64,000 nt of DNA from Paenibacillus methanolicus (GCF_008124765.1 NZ_VNHS01000010.1:124001-188000), one strand, 5' to 3'; positions 1-10,021 are shown, counted from the first letter of the stretch. Program-made: numbers and translations. The notes: generated from the sequence alone by a model not told the origin.

Positions 1-701
1 ATGATGCCGGACTGATCCGGCCGCTGGCGGAGGAAGTCGCGGAGAAATTTGCGCTTGTCCACGCCGGTCACGACGGACAAGGACAGATTCGTCCGGGCAA
101 AGCCGGTGACGAACACGTTCGGCTCCCGCAGGCCGAGCATGTCGGCGATGTCGCGGGACACCTCCGGCGTCGCCGTCGCCGTGAAGGCGGCCACAGGAGG
201 CCTGTGCTCCAGCCGTCCGATCCAATGGGCAAGCTGACGGTAGCTCGGACGGAAATCATGTCCCCACTGCGAGACGCAGTGCGCTTCGTCGATCGCGATG
301 AGCGGAATCTGGAGCTGGCTGGCGAGCGTCTCGAACATCGTGCCGTCCAGCCGTTCCGGCGCAACGTATAGCAGCTTGTAGGCGCCCTGCGTCAGTCCGC
401 GCATGACTTCCCGGTACGCCGAGGCGTCCAGCGAGCTGTTCAAATAGGCAGCCGGCACGCCGAGGCGCGTCAGCGCGTCGACCTGGTCCTTCATAAGCGA
501 GATAAGCGGCGAGACGACGATCGTCGTCCCCGGCAGCATAAGCGCCGGAAGCTGATAACAGACCGACTTGCCTCCGCCCGTCGGCAGAATCGCGAGCGTA
601 TCGTGGCTCCCTAGTAGTCCTTCAATAATCTCGCTTTGCCCCTTACGGAACGCATCGTAGCCGTATACCTGCTTGAGCAGCCGCTGGGCTTCTTCCATCA
701 T
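1..701 (-). CDS. recQ: ATP-dependent DNA helicase RecQ, N-terminal part (runs off the window)
   Basis: Superfamily 2 3'-5' DNA helicase acting in recombination and replication repair. The 233 visible residues contain the Q-motif region (YDAFRKGQ), Walker A TGGGKS at residues 41-46, the SPLISLMKDQ motif and the DEAH box at 138-141 followed by CVSQWGHDFR, then TATAT (motif III). This is the typical first RecA-like domain of RecQ. The start ATG at 701 is chosen because GGAGGGGG lies about 8 bases upstream; a second ATG follows directly. The remaining helicase lobe, RQC and possible HRDC domains lie outside the window, so long RecQ versus short forms cannot be decided. A terminator separates it from mdh upstream. 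Confidence 0.95.
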   Translation of the reverse strand, partial: MMEEAQRLLKQVYGYDAFRKGQSEIIEGLLGSHDTLAILPTGGGKSVCYQLPALMLPGTTIVVSPLISLMKDQVDALTRLGVPAAYLNSSLDASAYREVMRGLTQGAYKLLYVAPERLDGTMFETLASQLQIPLIAIDEAHCVSQWGHDFRPSYRQLAHWIGRLEHRPPVAAFTATATPEVSRDIADMLGLREPNVFVTGFARTNLSLSVVTGVDKRKFLRDFLRQRPDQSGI

Positions 702-726
702 CGTGTTTCCCCCTCCCGTATCAGGC

Positions 727-761
727 AAAAGGACCCTGACGGTTAATCCCGCCGGGGTCCC
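727..761 (-). terminator. Rho-independent terminator of mdh
   Basis: Read on the minus strand, a GC-rich hairpin with outer arms GGACCC (731-736) and GGGTCC (755-760) is followed by TTTTGCC. It lies just past the mdh stop and before recQ, so it should isolate recQ from the citrate-cycle genes. Confidence 0.75.
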
Positions 762-785
762 ATGTACTTCATGAGTATAGTGGAA

Positions 786-1730
<945 letters not shown>

Positions 1731-1775
1731 ATCACGAACCTCCAATGTCCATATTGTAAAGGGTTGCGTACAAAA

Positions 1776-1843
1776 CGTCTGCCCCATCCAGACGCGCGTT
1801 CCCGGCAAGTACAACCGAATTACGTTAGTCAGTATGGGGCAGA
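1776..1843 (-). promoter_or_regulatory. Possible transcription attenuator upstream of mdh
   Basis: On the minus strand, TCTGCCCCAT (1843-1834) is followed 46 bases later by the hairpin CGTCTG-gatgggg-CAGACG (1794-1776) and then TTTTGT, a small terminator shape. The upstream arm is perfectly complementary over 10 bases to ATGGGGCAGA inside that hairpin, so the two structures exclude each other. The remaining gap to mdh contains a TACAAT -10-like box. Pairing is seen in the sequence; regulation is inference. Confidence 0.4.
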
Positions 1844-1944
1844 TGACTTGGCTTTTAAACTAAAAGTCGCCATATTGATCACGGAGCAGATCAAGAAGTA
1901 ACCCGGCATCGAATCTGGCGTTCAGGCTTGAAGTCCGGTGCTCA

Positions 1945-1960
1945 TTTAGGTTGGCCTAAA
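1945..1960. repeat. Perfect 6-4-6 inverted repeat in the icd-mdh gap
   Basis: TTTAGG-ttgg-CCTAAA, about 80 bases downstream of the icd stop. No T tract follows on either strand, so it is not an obvious terminator; it could be an RNA processing hairpin or a protein-binding dyad. The rest of the 311-base gap holds no recognisable gene. Confidence 0.4.
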
Positions 1961-2041
1961 CTCCGCTCCTCCTTCTTCGCCTTCTCGCCACCTTCTCGGT
2001 GCTGAATGGTCGACTTATTGAACACGCACGAATGTGCGCGA

Positions 2042-3334
2042 TTACAGGTTCGCGATGATTTGATTCGCAAACTCCGAGCATTTCACTTCCGTTGCGCCTT
2101 CCATCAGACGAGCAAAGTCGTACGTGACGGTTTTGTTGTTGATGGAAGTTTCCATGCCTTTGTAGATCAGATCAGCCGCTTCCTGCCAGCCCAGATGCTC
2201 GAGGAGCATGACGCCGGAGAGGATAACCGAACCTGGGTTAACAACGTCTTTGTCCGCGTATTTAGGCGCCGTGCCGTGCGTAGCTTCGAAGATCGCGTGG
2301 CCCGTCAGGTAGTTGATGTTCGCGCCCGGCGCGATGCCGATGCCGCCGACTTGCGCAGCCAGTGCGTCGGACAGGTAATCGCCGTTCAGGTTCAGCGTCG
2401 CGATGACGTCGAAGTCCGTTGGGCGAGTCAGTACTTGCTGCAAAGCGATGTCGGCGATCGCGTCTTTCACGATCAGCTTGCCGGCTGCTTCCGCATCCGC
2501 TTGCGCTTTGTTCGCCGCGTCGACGCCTTCAGCGTCTTTAATGCGGTCGTATTGACCCCATGTGAAGGTTTGCTCCGCGAACTCTTGCTCGGCCACTTCG
2601 TAGCCCCAGTTTTTGAACGCGCCTTCGGTGAATTTCATGATGTTGCCTTTGTGAACGAGCGTCAGCGATTTGCGGCCGTGTTTCAGCGCATACTCGATTG
2701 CGGCGCGCGCCAGACGTTTCGAACCTTCAGCCGATACGGGCTTGATGCCGATACCGGAAGTTTCCGGGAAGCGGATTTTGTTCGCGCCCATCTCGTTCTG
2801 CAGGAACTCGATGACCTTCTTCACTTCCGCGGAACCTTCTTGGTACTCGATACCCGCATAGATGTCTTCCGTGTTCTCGCGGAAGATGACCATGTTCACG
2901 AGCTCAGGGCGTTTAACCGGGGAAGGCACGCCGTTGAAGTAACGGACCGGACGCAGGCACACGTACAGGTCAAGCTCTTGGCGAAGGGCAACGTTCAGGG
3001 AACGGATGCCGCCGCCGATTGGCGTCGTCAGCGGACCTTTGATCGCGACGATGTATTCGCGGATTGCTTCGAGCGTGTCGTTAGGCAGCCATTCGCCATA
3101 CGTGTTGAACGCTTTTTCGCCGGCGAAAACTTCGTACCACGCGATTTTTTTCTCGCCGTTGTAGGCTTTCTCTACCGCTGCGTCCAGAACGCGCTTGGAG
3201 GCTTTCCAGATGTCGCGACCCGTGCCGTCGCCTTCGATGAACGGGATGATTGGATTGCTAGGTACGTTCAGGATGCCGTTATCGATCGTAATTTTCTCGC
3301 CTTCGGTTGGAAGCGCAAATTTCTCGAGTTTCAT
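2042..3334 (-). CDS. icd: Isocitrate dehydrogenase (NADP+)
   Basis: Oxidative decarboxylation of isocitrate to 2-oxoglutarate, producing NADPH. The 430-residue product shows the substrate-binding Ser region [12 protein letters not shown], Arg-rich [23 protein letters not shown], and GTAPKYAD, where the Lys-Tyr pair marks NADP rather than NAD specificity. A longer reading frame begins upstream, but the ATG at 3334 has an ideal AAGGAGGAATTC site in front. It lies between citZ (193 bases upstream) and mdh, the same order as citZ-icd-mdh in Bacillus subtilis. The 193-base gap after citZ leaves room for an internal promoter, although none is convincing. Confidence 0.97.
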   Translation of the reverse strand: MKLEKFALPTEGEKITIDNGILNVPSNPIIPFIEGDGTGRDIWKASKRVLDAAVEKAYNGEKKIAWYEVFAGEKAFNTYGEWLPNDTLEAIREYIVAIKGPLTTPIGGGIRSLNVALRQELDLYVCLRPVRYFNGVPSPVKRPELVNMVIFRENTEDIYAGIEYQEGSAEVKKVIEFLQNEMGANKIRFPETSGIGIKPVSAEGSKRLARAAIEYALKHGRKSLTLVHKGNIMKFTEGAFKNWGYEVAEQEFAEQTFTWGQYDRIKDAEGVDAANKAQADAEAAGKLIVKDAIADIALQQVLTRPTDFDVIATLNLNGDYLSDALAAQVGGIGIAPGANINYLTGHAIFEATHGTAPKYADKDVVNPGSVILSGVMLLEHLGWQEAADLIYKGMETSINNKTVTYDFARLMEGATEVKCSEFANQIIANL

Positions 3335-3527
3335 GAGTAGAATTCCTCCTTCAATATAGTAGAGATGAATAGCTGCGATCACAGCATGACGGGTGCCCGC
3401 GGCCCCAGGCTCCTCGCCCGATGTGCAGACACCCTTCACGTAAAGCGGTATGTACGCGAAAGCCGGGCATGCTCCGAGACGGCAGCCTCATCGCGCGAGG
3501 TGCCGGATCGGGATGCGCCTGCTTTGT

Positions 3528-4643
3528 CTATTTCCGCTCGGCGATCGGCGTAACCTTCTGGTTCACCGGACCGGTGTATTCGGCGCGCGGACGGATCAGA
3601 CGGTTGTTCTCGTATTGCTCGAGAATATGAGCCGTCCATCCCGATACGCGGCTGATCGCGAAGATCGGCGTGAACAGGTCGCGCGCGATGCCAAGCGTAG
3701 TATATACGGAAGCGGAGTAGAAGTCTACATTCGGCTTGAGGCCTTTCTGGCCCGTGACGAGCTCTTCGATCTTCACGGACATCTCGTACAGCTCCATGTT
3801 GCCGGTCAGCTTACCCAGCTCGCGGGACATCTTCTGCAGATGCTTCGCGCGCGGGTCGCCGTTCTTGTAGACGCGGTGACCGAAGCCCATGATCTTCTCT
3901 TTGTTCGCGAGCTTCTCGTTGATCGTCGATTCAACCTTGCCGAACGTGCCGATCTCTTCGAGCATCACCATGACCGCTTCGTTCGCGCCGCCGTGCAGCG
4001 GGCCTTTGAGCGCGCCGATCGCCGACGTGACGCCGGAGTAAATGTCGGAGAGCGTCGCGACCGTAACGCGAGCCGCGAACGTGGAAGCGTTCAGCTCATG
4101 GTCGGCGTGCAGCACGAGCGCTTGGTCGAGCGCCTTCACCGCGACGTCGTCCGGATCTTGTCCGGTCAGCATATACAGGAAGTTGTGCGCCACGGATACG
4201 CCGGATTTCGGAGCGATCGGCTCCTTGCCTTCGCGGATGCGCGCGAAAGCCGCCACGATCGTCGGCAGCTGCGCCTGCAGCTTGATCGCTTTCTTCAAAT
4301 TCGCCTCTGGCGACATATCCTGCGCGGATTCGTCGTATAACGCGAGGCTCGAGATCGCCGTGCGAAGCGCCGCCATCGTGTTCGTGTCTTTCGGATACAG
4401 CTTCAGCTGTTCGATGACTTGCGACGGAATCGCCGCATACTCGCCCAGTTGCTTCACGAGGCCGTCCAGTTCGGACTGCGTCGGAAGCTTGCCGTACCAG
4501 AGTAAATAAGCGACTTCTTCAAAGGAAGCGTTCTCTGCCAGATCGTCGATATCGATCCCGCGATACGTCAGCACGCCGTCAACAATGGAGCTGATGGACG
4601 ATGTCGTGGCGACGATGCCTTCCAGACCTTTGGTTGCTGTCAT
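3528..4643 (-). CDS. citZ: Citrate synthase
   Basis: Condenses acetyl-CoA and oxaloacetate to citrate. The 371-residue product has the three catalytic residues of the family: His217 (PLHGG), His256 (GFGHRVYK) and Asp308 (VDFYS). It also has the TYRGIDI N-terminal signature, and the length is typical of the Gram-positive type. The start ATG at 4643 follows AAGGAGAG. It is the first gene of the TCA set. A good sigma-A-like promoter and a CAATT-N7-AATTG dyad lie upstream; citrate genes of Bacillales are commonly under CcpA/CcpC control, but binding here is inference. Confidence 0.97.
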   Translation of the reverse strand: MTATKGLEGIVATTSSISSIVDGVLTYRGIDIDDLAENASFEEVAYLLWYGKLPTQSELDGLVKQLGEYAAIPSQVIEQLKLYPKDTNTMAALRTAISSLALYDESAQDMSPEANLKKAIKLQAQLPTIVAAFARIREGKEPIAPKSGVSVAHNFLYMLTGQDPDDVAVKALDQALVLHADHELNASTFAARVTVATLSDIYSGVTSAIGALKGPLHGGANEAVMVMLEEIGTFGKVESTINEKLANKEKIMGFGHRVYKNGDPRAKHLQKMSRELGKLTGNMELYEMSVKIEELVTGQKGLKPNVDFYSASVYTTLGIARDLFTPIFAISRVSGWTAHILEQYENNRLIRPRAEYTGPVNQKVTPIAERK

Positions 4644-4681
4644 CTTTCTCTCTCCTTATAATTCGGGTATCCTTGCGGCAA

Positions 4682-4753
4682 CAATTGAACAATAATTGGA
4701 ATTTTAATCCGAATCGTCCCTTCAATCATATCGGATTTTGACAGGGAAGTGAA
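4682..4753 (-). promoter_or_regulatory. Promoter and downstream dyad of citZ
   Basis: On the minus strand, -35 TTCACT (4753-4748) and -10 TATGAT (4730-4725) are separated by exactly 17 bases. Downstream of the expected start lies the dyad CAATT-N7-AATTG (4682-4698), similar in geometry to CcpC-type ATAA-N7-TTAT operators. Assignment of a regulator is inference. Confidence 0.5.
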
Positions 4754-4917
4754 CAAAATCGGACATAAAAATGCTTTATCGCCGTCATCAAAAAATATTG
4801 TTGTTTCCCGCCCGGATGCTTGTTTAACCCGCGAAATCGTGGGTATATAACCATACTGACTCAGTTTGCCTCATGTTTGGACAAAATACACGCGCTTTCC
4901 GCAAGGTTCTCCAAAAA

Positions 4918-5003
4918 TTGTTCCTCCTTGTGAACAACCGACAATTTCGCATATTCCGGACAGATTCCTCCTGCTTTTAGCGACATGCGAGTAGTGGTAA
5001 AAT
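4918..5003 (+). promoter_or_regulatory. ppx upstream region: dyad and weak promoter
   Basis: A perfect dyad TTGTTC-N8-GAACAA (4918-4937) is followed by TTTTAG (4975-4980), 17 bases, TAAAAT (4998-5003). The -10 is good and the -35 poor, which fits an activated promoter. The rest of the 419-base citZ-ppx gap is AT-rich with no coding signal. Confidence 0.35.
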
Positions 5004-5062
5004 GTTGGCATGGCAAAAATCGAACAAATCGCTCGCCTAAACTATCCCGACCGGAGGCACAC

Positions 5063-6592
5063 ATGACGGAACAACGCATCGGCATCATCGACATCGGCTC
5101 GAACTCCATTCGCCTGGTCGTCTACGAACGGACAGCGCAAGGCGCGCATCGCGTCATCGACGGCAGCAAACGGGCGGCCAGGCTGTCCGAGCAAATCGAC
5201 GAGAGAGGCAACGTCCCGGAGACCGCGATCTCCGAGTTAGTCGATATGATGAATCATTTCCGGCTCATCTGCGCGCATCACCGCACCGGCTATATCCGCA
5301 CCGTCGCGACCGCGGCGATTCGCAATGCCGCCAACCGCGACGACGTGCTGCGGCGCATCGAGGACGAAGCCGGCTTGCGGGTCGAGCTCCTCTCCGGCGA
5401 AGAAGAAGCCGCTTACGGCTTTCTCGGCATGATCAATTCCATGGATATCACCGACGGCTTCCTCATCGATATCGGCGGCGGCAGCACCGAGGTATCGCTA
5501 TTTCGCGACCGTACGCTCGTGCAATCCGTCTCGTTCCCGTTCGGATGCGTCAATCTCACCCGCAGATTCGCCCCCAAGGGCGTGCTGGCGGACGAGGACT
5601 TGCGGGCGCTGGAAGCGTATGTGGAGGAAGCCGTCGGCAAGGAGTCCTGGATCAGCTGGTCGCCGGACCTGCCGCTCGTCGGCGTCGGCGGCACGATTCG
5701 CGCGCTTGGCAAAGTGCATCAGGCTCACGTGAAATACACGTTCCAGAGCCATCACAATTATCCGATTGCCGGCGACGAAGTCGACGCCTTATTCGAACAA
5801 ACGCGCAAGCTGCCCCTGGATAAGCGCCGCAAGCTTCCGGGCCTGTCCAAGGACCGGGTCGATATCATCGTTCCGGGCATCGCCATTGCGCGGGCGCTCT
5901 ATAAAGCGGCGCGTTCCTCTCATTATGTCGTATGCGGGACGGGGCTCAGGGACGGGCTCTTCTACGATACCCGATTTCCCGAGCAGCCCAGACAGACGGA
6001 CGTGCTCGCCTACAGCGTAAGCAACCTGGCGGCTCTGCATCCGGCCATGCCCCGGCAGCACGTCGCGCAAGTGAACCGCTCCGCGATGCAGCTGCTGGAG
6101 TCGCTTCGCCATGACCAGCCGTTGCCCGAACGGGCCTGGCTATGGCTGGACACCGCCTCGTCGCTGTTCCGAATCGGCGCGAGCATCGACTATTACGAAT
6201 ACGCCAAGCATACCTTTTATTTGATGATCAATTCGCAGCTGTTCGGATTGTCCCACCGCGAGCTGCTCATCTGCGCGGCCGTCGCCTCGTACAAGAGCCG
6301 GAATCGGGCCAAGCTGCTCGCCGCCTCCTTCCGGCCGATCCTGGACGACCACGACGTGCAGCTGATCTCGCTGCTAGGCACGCTGCTCCAGCTGGCGGTG
6401 GCGCTCGACCGCAGCGAGACGCAGGCGATCAGCCGCCTCGACGTCGCGGTCGACGGCGCGAAGCTGCTGCTGTCGGCCACCCGCGCGGAAGGCGCGCTTG
6501 CCGTGGAACGCAAAGAAGTCGACGGCTTGGCCGACGACTTCAAGAAGGTGTGGGGACTAACGCCGCATCTGACGGTTCCCCACTTGCGCTAG
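5063..6592 (+). CDS. ppx: Exopolyphosphatase / guanosine pentaphosphatase (Ppx/GppA family)
   Basis: Removes terminal phosphate from polyphosphate, or pppGpp phosphate in GppA relatives. The 509-residue product has the actin-like ATPase fold signatures GIIDIGSNSIRLVVYE near the N-terminus, LSGEEEAAYG, and the second phosphate loop DIGGGSTEVS, plus a long C-terminal HD-like region, as in two-domain Ppx proteins. The ATG at 5063 is preceded by GGAGGCACAC; a longer frame start lacks a site. It faces ppk tail to tail with only 14 bases between the stop codons, so synthesis and breakdown of polyphosphate are encoded side by side. Ppx versus GppA specificity cannot be settled from sequence; the ppk neighbour favours Ppx. 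Confidence 0.93.
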   Translation: MTEQRIGIIDIGSNSIRLVVYERTAQGAHRVIDGSKRAARLSEQIDERGNVPETAISELVDMMNHFRLICAHHRTGYIRTVATAAIRNAANRDDVLRRIEDEAGLRVELLSGEEEAAYGFLGMINSMDITDGFLIDIGGGSTEVSLFRDRTLVQSVSFPFGCVNLTRRFAPKGVLADEDLRALEAYVEEAVGKESWISWSPDLPLVGVGGTIRALGKVHQAHVKYTFQSHHNYPIAGDEVDALFEQTRKLPLDKRRKLPGLSKDRVDIIVPGIAIARALYKAARSSHYVVCGTGLRDGLFYDTRFPEQPRQTDVLAYSVSNLAALHPAMPRQHVAQVNRSAMQLLESLRHDQPLPERAWLWLDTASSLFRIGASIDYYEYAKHTFYLMINSQLFGLSHRELLICAAVASYKSRNRAKLLAASFRPILDDHDVQLISLLGTLLQLAVALDRSETQAISRLDVAVDGAKLLLSATRAEGALAVERKEVDGLADDFKKVWGLTPHLTVPHLR

Positions 6593-6613
6593 CGCGTGAA
6601 TCGCCCCTAGCGC
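6586..6613. terminator. Stop-codon-containing dyad between ppx and ppk
   Basis: Arms GCGCTAG (6586-6592) and CTAGCGC (6607-6613) are perfect inverted repeats around a 14-base loop. Each arm contains the stop codon of one of the two convergent genes. No T tract is present, so termination efficiency is uncertain. Confidence 0.45.
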
Positions 6614-8664
6614 TTCCAGACGCGAATGCGCTTGGCGACGAATTGGCTGCGCAGCGGCTCGCCCGTCAGCGGCGTCCGTTCGTACTGCCCGCTCGGCAGC
6701 AGCTCCCGCGCTTTGACGTTGTCCTTCAAGTTCAGCTCGATCACGTTCAGCAGCATGCGCCGCAGCGACGGATCGAATACCGGGCAGAGCAGCTCGATGC
6801 GACGGGTCAAGTTTCGCGTCATCCAGTCCGCGCTGGAAAGATATACTTCGTCTTCTCCGCCGTTGTGAAACACCATAATGCGGGAATGCTCGAGGAACCG
6901 GTCGACGATCGAGATGACTCGGATATTCTCGCTTCGACCCGGCACGCCGGGCCGGAGACAGCAGACGCCGCGCACGATCAGGTCGATGCGCACGCCGGCC
7001 TGCGACGCCTCGTACAGCTTGTCGATCATCTCCTGATGCGACAAGCTGTTCATTTTGGCGATGATTCGGGCCGGGCGCCCTTCCGCGGCATGCGCTTTCT
7101 CGCGGTCGATCAGCTCGAACAGCTTCTCCTTCAAGTCCGTCGGCGCGACGCCGAACGCCTTCCACTCATACGGCGACGAATAGCCCGTAATCTCGTTGAA
7201 CAACGCGGAAGCGTCCGCGCCGATGACCGGATGAGAGGTGAACAGGCCGAAATCGGTGTACAGCTTCGCCGTATTGTCGTTGTAGTTGCCCGTTCCCACG
7301 TGTACATAGCGACGCAGCATCTGCTGCTCGCGCCGGACAACGAGCAGAATCTTGGCGTGCGTCTTGAGCCCTACGAGGCCATACACGACGTGGCAGCCCG
7401 CCTTCTCCAACTGTCTGGCCCAAGCAATGTTCCGTTCTTCGTCGAAGCGCGCCTTCAGCTCCACGACGACGGTAACTTGCTTCCCGTCCTCGGCCGCATT
7501 CGCCAGCGCCTGCACGAGCGCCGATTGGCCGCTGACGCGGTACAGCGTCATTTTGATCGCGAGCACGTCCGGATCGTGCGCGGCATCCGTCACGAAGTCG
7601 TTGACCGCCTCGAACGATTCGTACGGATGGTAGGTCAGCACGTCCTGCTGGCGCAGCACGGCGAACATATCGTCCGATTGCTCGAATTCGCTCGGGTACG
7701 CCGGTTCCATCCGCTCGAAGCGAAGCGTATCGTACCCGGGCAGCGAGCCGGCGAATCGCATCAGGAAGCTGAGGTCAAGCGGGCCGTCGATCTCGAACAT
7801 ATTGTCGGACAGCTCCAACTCTTCTCTCAGCAGCTGAAGCGCGCGCGGATGCATGCCTTTGGCGTATTCCACCCGAACCGGCATGCCCCAGCGTCTGCGG
7901 CGGATCTCCTTCTCGATCTCTTCCAGCAGGTCCTCGGCGCCTTCCTCGTTGAGCGTCAGGTCGGCGTTGCGCGTCAGCCGGAACGGATGCACCGCGATCG
8001 GCGCATAGCCGTTGAAGAGCGTATCGATGTGGCGTTCGATCAAATCTTCCAGCAGCACGAACTCCGATTTCTTGCTGTTCGTTCGTCCCGGCACGACGAC
8101 GAATCGCTGCAGGATCGACGGTACTTGGACGATCGCGAAGAACGGCTCGTCTTCCGGCGGCTGATCCTGTTGGTTCAGCAGCACGGCCAAATACAGTTCC
8201 TTCGTATGCAGCAGCGGGAACGGACGACTTTGGTCGACCGCCATCGGCGTCAGGACCGGAAAGACGATTTCGTAGAAATAGTCGTCGATCGCTTTCGTCT
8301 GCGTCGCGTTCAGTTCGTTAATATTGCGGAAGGATATGCCTTCCTTCGCCAAGCCGCGCATCACTTCGCGGAACGTACGGTATTGGTCTTGGACCATTTG
8401 GCCCGTCCGTTTGATCAATCGCTTCCATAACCCGGCCGGCGTATATCCGGTAAAATCCTTCTTCGTGTATCCCGCTTTCATCTGATCCTGGATGCCTGCC
8501 ATCCGAACGCTCATAAACTCGTCGAGATTGCTGGAGACGATCGCCAGAAACTTGGCTCGCTCGAGCAGCGGATTGTCGGCATCCTGCGCTTCTTCCAGCA
8601 CTCTGCGGTTAAATTCCATCCAGCTTAAATCGCGGTTCACATACGGGGGCAGCGGTCTGTTCAT
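6607..8664 (-). CDS. ppk: Polyphosphate kinase 1
   Basis: Reversibly transfers the gamma phosphate of ATP to polyphosphate. The 685-residue product has the N-terminal NRDLSWMEFNRRVLEEA motif, VELKARFDEERNI, the autophosphorylated His in GLKTHAKI, and HVGTGNYND in the phospholipase-D-like C-terminal domains, so all four PPK1 domains are present. The ATG at 8664 is chosen for the AGGAGG site 9 bases upstream and for the conserved PPYVNRDLSW start; an upstream ATG would add 14 residues. It is convergent with ppx. Three 11-base-spaced TTAACA-like hexamers upstream suggest phosphate-starvation (PhoP) control. Confidence 0.97.
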   Translation of the reverse strand: MNRPLPPYVNRDLSWMEFNRRVLEEAQDADNPLLERAKFLAIVSSNLDEFMSVRMAGIQDQMKAGYTKKDFTGYTPAGLWKRLIKRTGQMVQDQYRTFREVMRGLAKEGISFRNINELNATQTKAIDDYFYEIVFPVLTPMAVDQSRPFPLLHTKELYLAVLLNQQDQPPEDEPFFAIVQVPSILQRFVVVPGRTNSKKSEFVLLEDLIERHIDTLFNGYAPIAVHPFRLTRNADLTLNEEGAEDLLEEIEKEIRRRRWGMPVRVEYAKGMHPRALQLLREELELSDNMFEIDGPLDLSFLMRFAGSLPGYDTLRFERMEPAYPSEFEQSDDMFAVLRQQDVLTYHPYESFEAVNDFVTDAAHDPDVLAIKMTLYRVSGQSALVQALANAAEDGKQVTVVVELKARFDEERNIAWARQLEKAGCHVVYGLVGLKTHAKILLVVRREQQMLRRYVHVGTGNYNDNTAKLYTDFGLFTSHPVIGADASALFNEITGYSSPYEWKAFGVAPTDLKEKLFELIDREKAHAAEGRPARIIAKMNSLSHQEMIDKLYEASQAGVRIDLIVRGVCCLRPGVPGRSENIRVISIVDRFLEHSRIMVFHNGGEDEVYLSSADWMTRNLTRRIELLCPVFDPSLRRMLLNVIELNLKDNVKARELLPSGQYERTPLTGEPLRSQFVAKRIRVWKR

Positions 8665-8737
8665 GCCAATGATCCTCCTAAGGACACGTTCCATTTTCGA
8701 TCGCACTTGCTTCCTGGTAAAAACATGAGTCTGTCCC

Positions 8738-8791
8738 AGTATGAGGCTTAACTATTCGAGACATGTTAAAGAATTGTAAAGAGAACGTTAA
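8738..8791 (-). promoter_or_regulatory. Pho-box-like array and promoter of ppk
   Basis: On the minus strand, TTAACG (8791-8786), TTTACA (8780-8775) and TTAACA (8769-8764) recur with exactly 5-base spacers, the 11-base period of PhoP binding sites in Bacillus. A CATACT -10-like box (8743-8738) lies downstream at a suitable distance. PhoP binding is inferred from this pattern. Confidence 0.6.
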
Positions 8792-8823
8792 CAAAGGGCG
8801 TTTGTTCCGTTTTTTTGTCAATT

Positions 8824-8853
8824 TTGGTCGTGTCTGGCCGGCAATGCTACAAT
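8824..8853 (+). promoter_or_regulatory. Promoter of the YtvI-type gene
   Basis: TTGGTC (8824-8829), 18-base spacer, TACAAT (8848-8853). A dyad AACAAA-N5-TTTGTT (8790-8806) sits just upstream between this promoter and the ppk Pho-box array. Confidence 0.5.
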
Positions 8854-8883
8854 CGGAGTATGACGACAATCGGGGGGAAGCTC

Positions 8884-9999
8884 ATGGATCGGACCACCTC
8901 ACGCCGGTTTTGGCGAGCGCTGTTCGTGCTGTTCGCCATTGCCGTAACCATCCTGCTGCTTATCTACGTCACGCCGCTCGTGTATCCATTTGTAATCGGC
9001 TGGCTGCTCGCTTATGCCATCAATCCGCTCGTCACCGGCATGCAGCGCAAGTGGAAGGTGCCCCGCTGGCTCGGCGTCACCGTCACGTTGCTGGTGTTCG
9101 TCGCCTCCATGCTGACGGTCGTCTCGGCGCTCATCACGCGGATCGTCGTGGAGATCATCAATCTATCCAAATCGCTCAACAGCACGATCGAGTGGTGGAG
9201 ACGTCAGTTCGAGCAATTCGTCGCCGCGCCCGAGATCCAGGATGTGATCGACAAGCTCAGCACCTTTTACAACGAAAATCCGAACTATCAGGACACGATC
9301 AATTCGCGAATATCCGATACGGCCAATCTGCTCGCGTCCAAAAGCTCCGCCATCCTGACCTCCATCCTGAACGGCATCGTCGTGCTCATCTCTTCGCTCC
9401 CGAACGTGGCCACCATTCTCGTCGTCGTGCTGCTGGCCGCCTTCTTCATCAGCAAGGATTGGTACCGGCACACGGCCAAAATGTCGTCTTGGTTCCCGCA
9501 GCCGATCCGCCAGTCGACCACGGTCGTTTGGGTTGACTTGCAGAAGGCGCTATTCGGCTACTTGCGGGCGCAATTCATTATGATCTCCATCACCGCGTGC
9601 GTCGTGACCGCCGGACTGCTGATCCTGAACGTCGATTACGCCATTACGATCGGCCTGTTGATCGGCCTCGTCGACCTGCTCCCCTATCTGGGCGTGGGCG
9701 CCGCCATGATCCCTTGGATCGCCTACACGTTCATCTACGGCGACATCTCGCTGGGCATCGGGTTGTCCATCCTGTACGCGGTCATCCTGGTCGCCCGCCA
9801 AATGCTCGAGCCCAAAGTATTGGCGAGCAGCGTCGGGCTCGATCCGCTGCCCACGCTCATCGCGATGTTCGTCGGACTCAAGCTATTCGGCGTACTCGGC
9901 CTCATTATCGGGCCCGTATCGCTCGTCATTCTATCGGCCATCCATAAGGCGAACGTGTTCCGCGATATCTATACCTACATCGTGCGGGGGGCCAAGTAG
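8884..9999 (+). CDS. ytvI: AI-2E family / sporulation membrane protein YtvI
   Basis: Polytopic inner-membrane protein of the AI-2E transporter superfamily. The 371-residue product has an N-terminal pair of hydrophobic segments, a soluble middle (about residues 80-140) and a cluster of C-terminal segments including the family motif ARQMLEPKVLASSVGL and GLIIGPVSLVIL. Length and C-terminus resemble B. subtilis YtvI, named for its sporulation link, although its substrate is unknown. The ATG at 8884 has GGGGGGAAG upstream; two earlier in-frame ATGs are less well placed. Its stop codon is inside a GGGGCC/GGCCCC hairpin. A second AI-2E protein is encoded at 37365-38399. Confidence 0.85.
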   Translation: MDRTTSRRFWRALFVLFAIAVTILLLIYVTPLVYPFVIGWLLAYAINPLVTGMQRKWKVPRWLGVTVTLLVFVASMLTVVSALITRIVVEIINLSKSLNSTIEWWRRQFEQFVAAPEIQDVIDKLSTFYNENPNYQDTINSRISDTANLLASKSSAILTSILNGIVVLISSLPNVATILVVVLLAAFFISKDWYRHTAKMSSWFPQPIRQSTTVVWVDLQKALFGYLRAQFIMISITACVVTAGLLILNVDYAITIGLLIGLVDLLPYLGVGAAMIPWIAYTFIYGDISLGIGLSILYAVILVARQMLEPKVLASSVGLDPLPTLIAMFVGLKLFGVLGLIIGPVSLVILSAIHKANVFRDIYTYIVRGAK

Positions 10000-10006
10000 G
10001 CCCCTT
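9988..10006 (+). terminator. Short terminator-like hairpin at the ytvI stop
   Basis: GGGGCC (9988-9993), loop AAGTA, GGCCCC (9999-10004), then TTCTCC. The TAG stop is part of the loop and arm. It lies in the 22-base gap between convergent genes. Confidence 0.4.
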
Positions 10007-10021
10007 CTCCAGGATGTGAAG

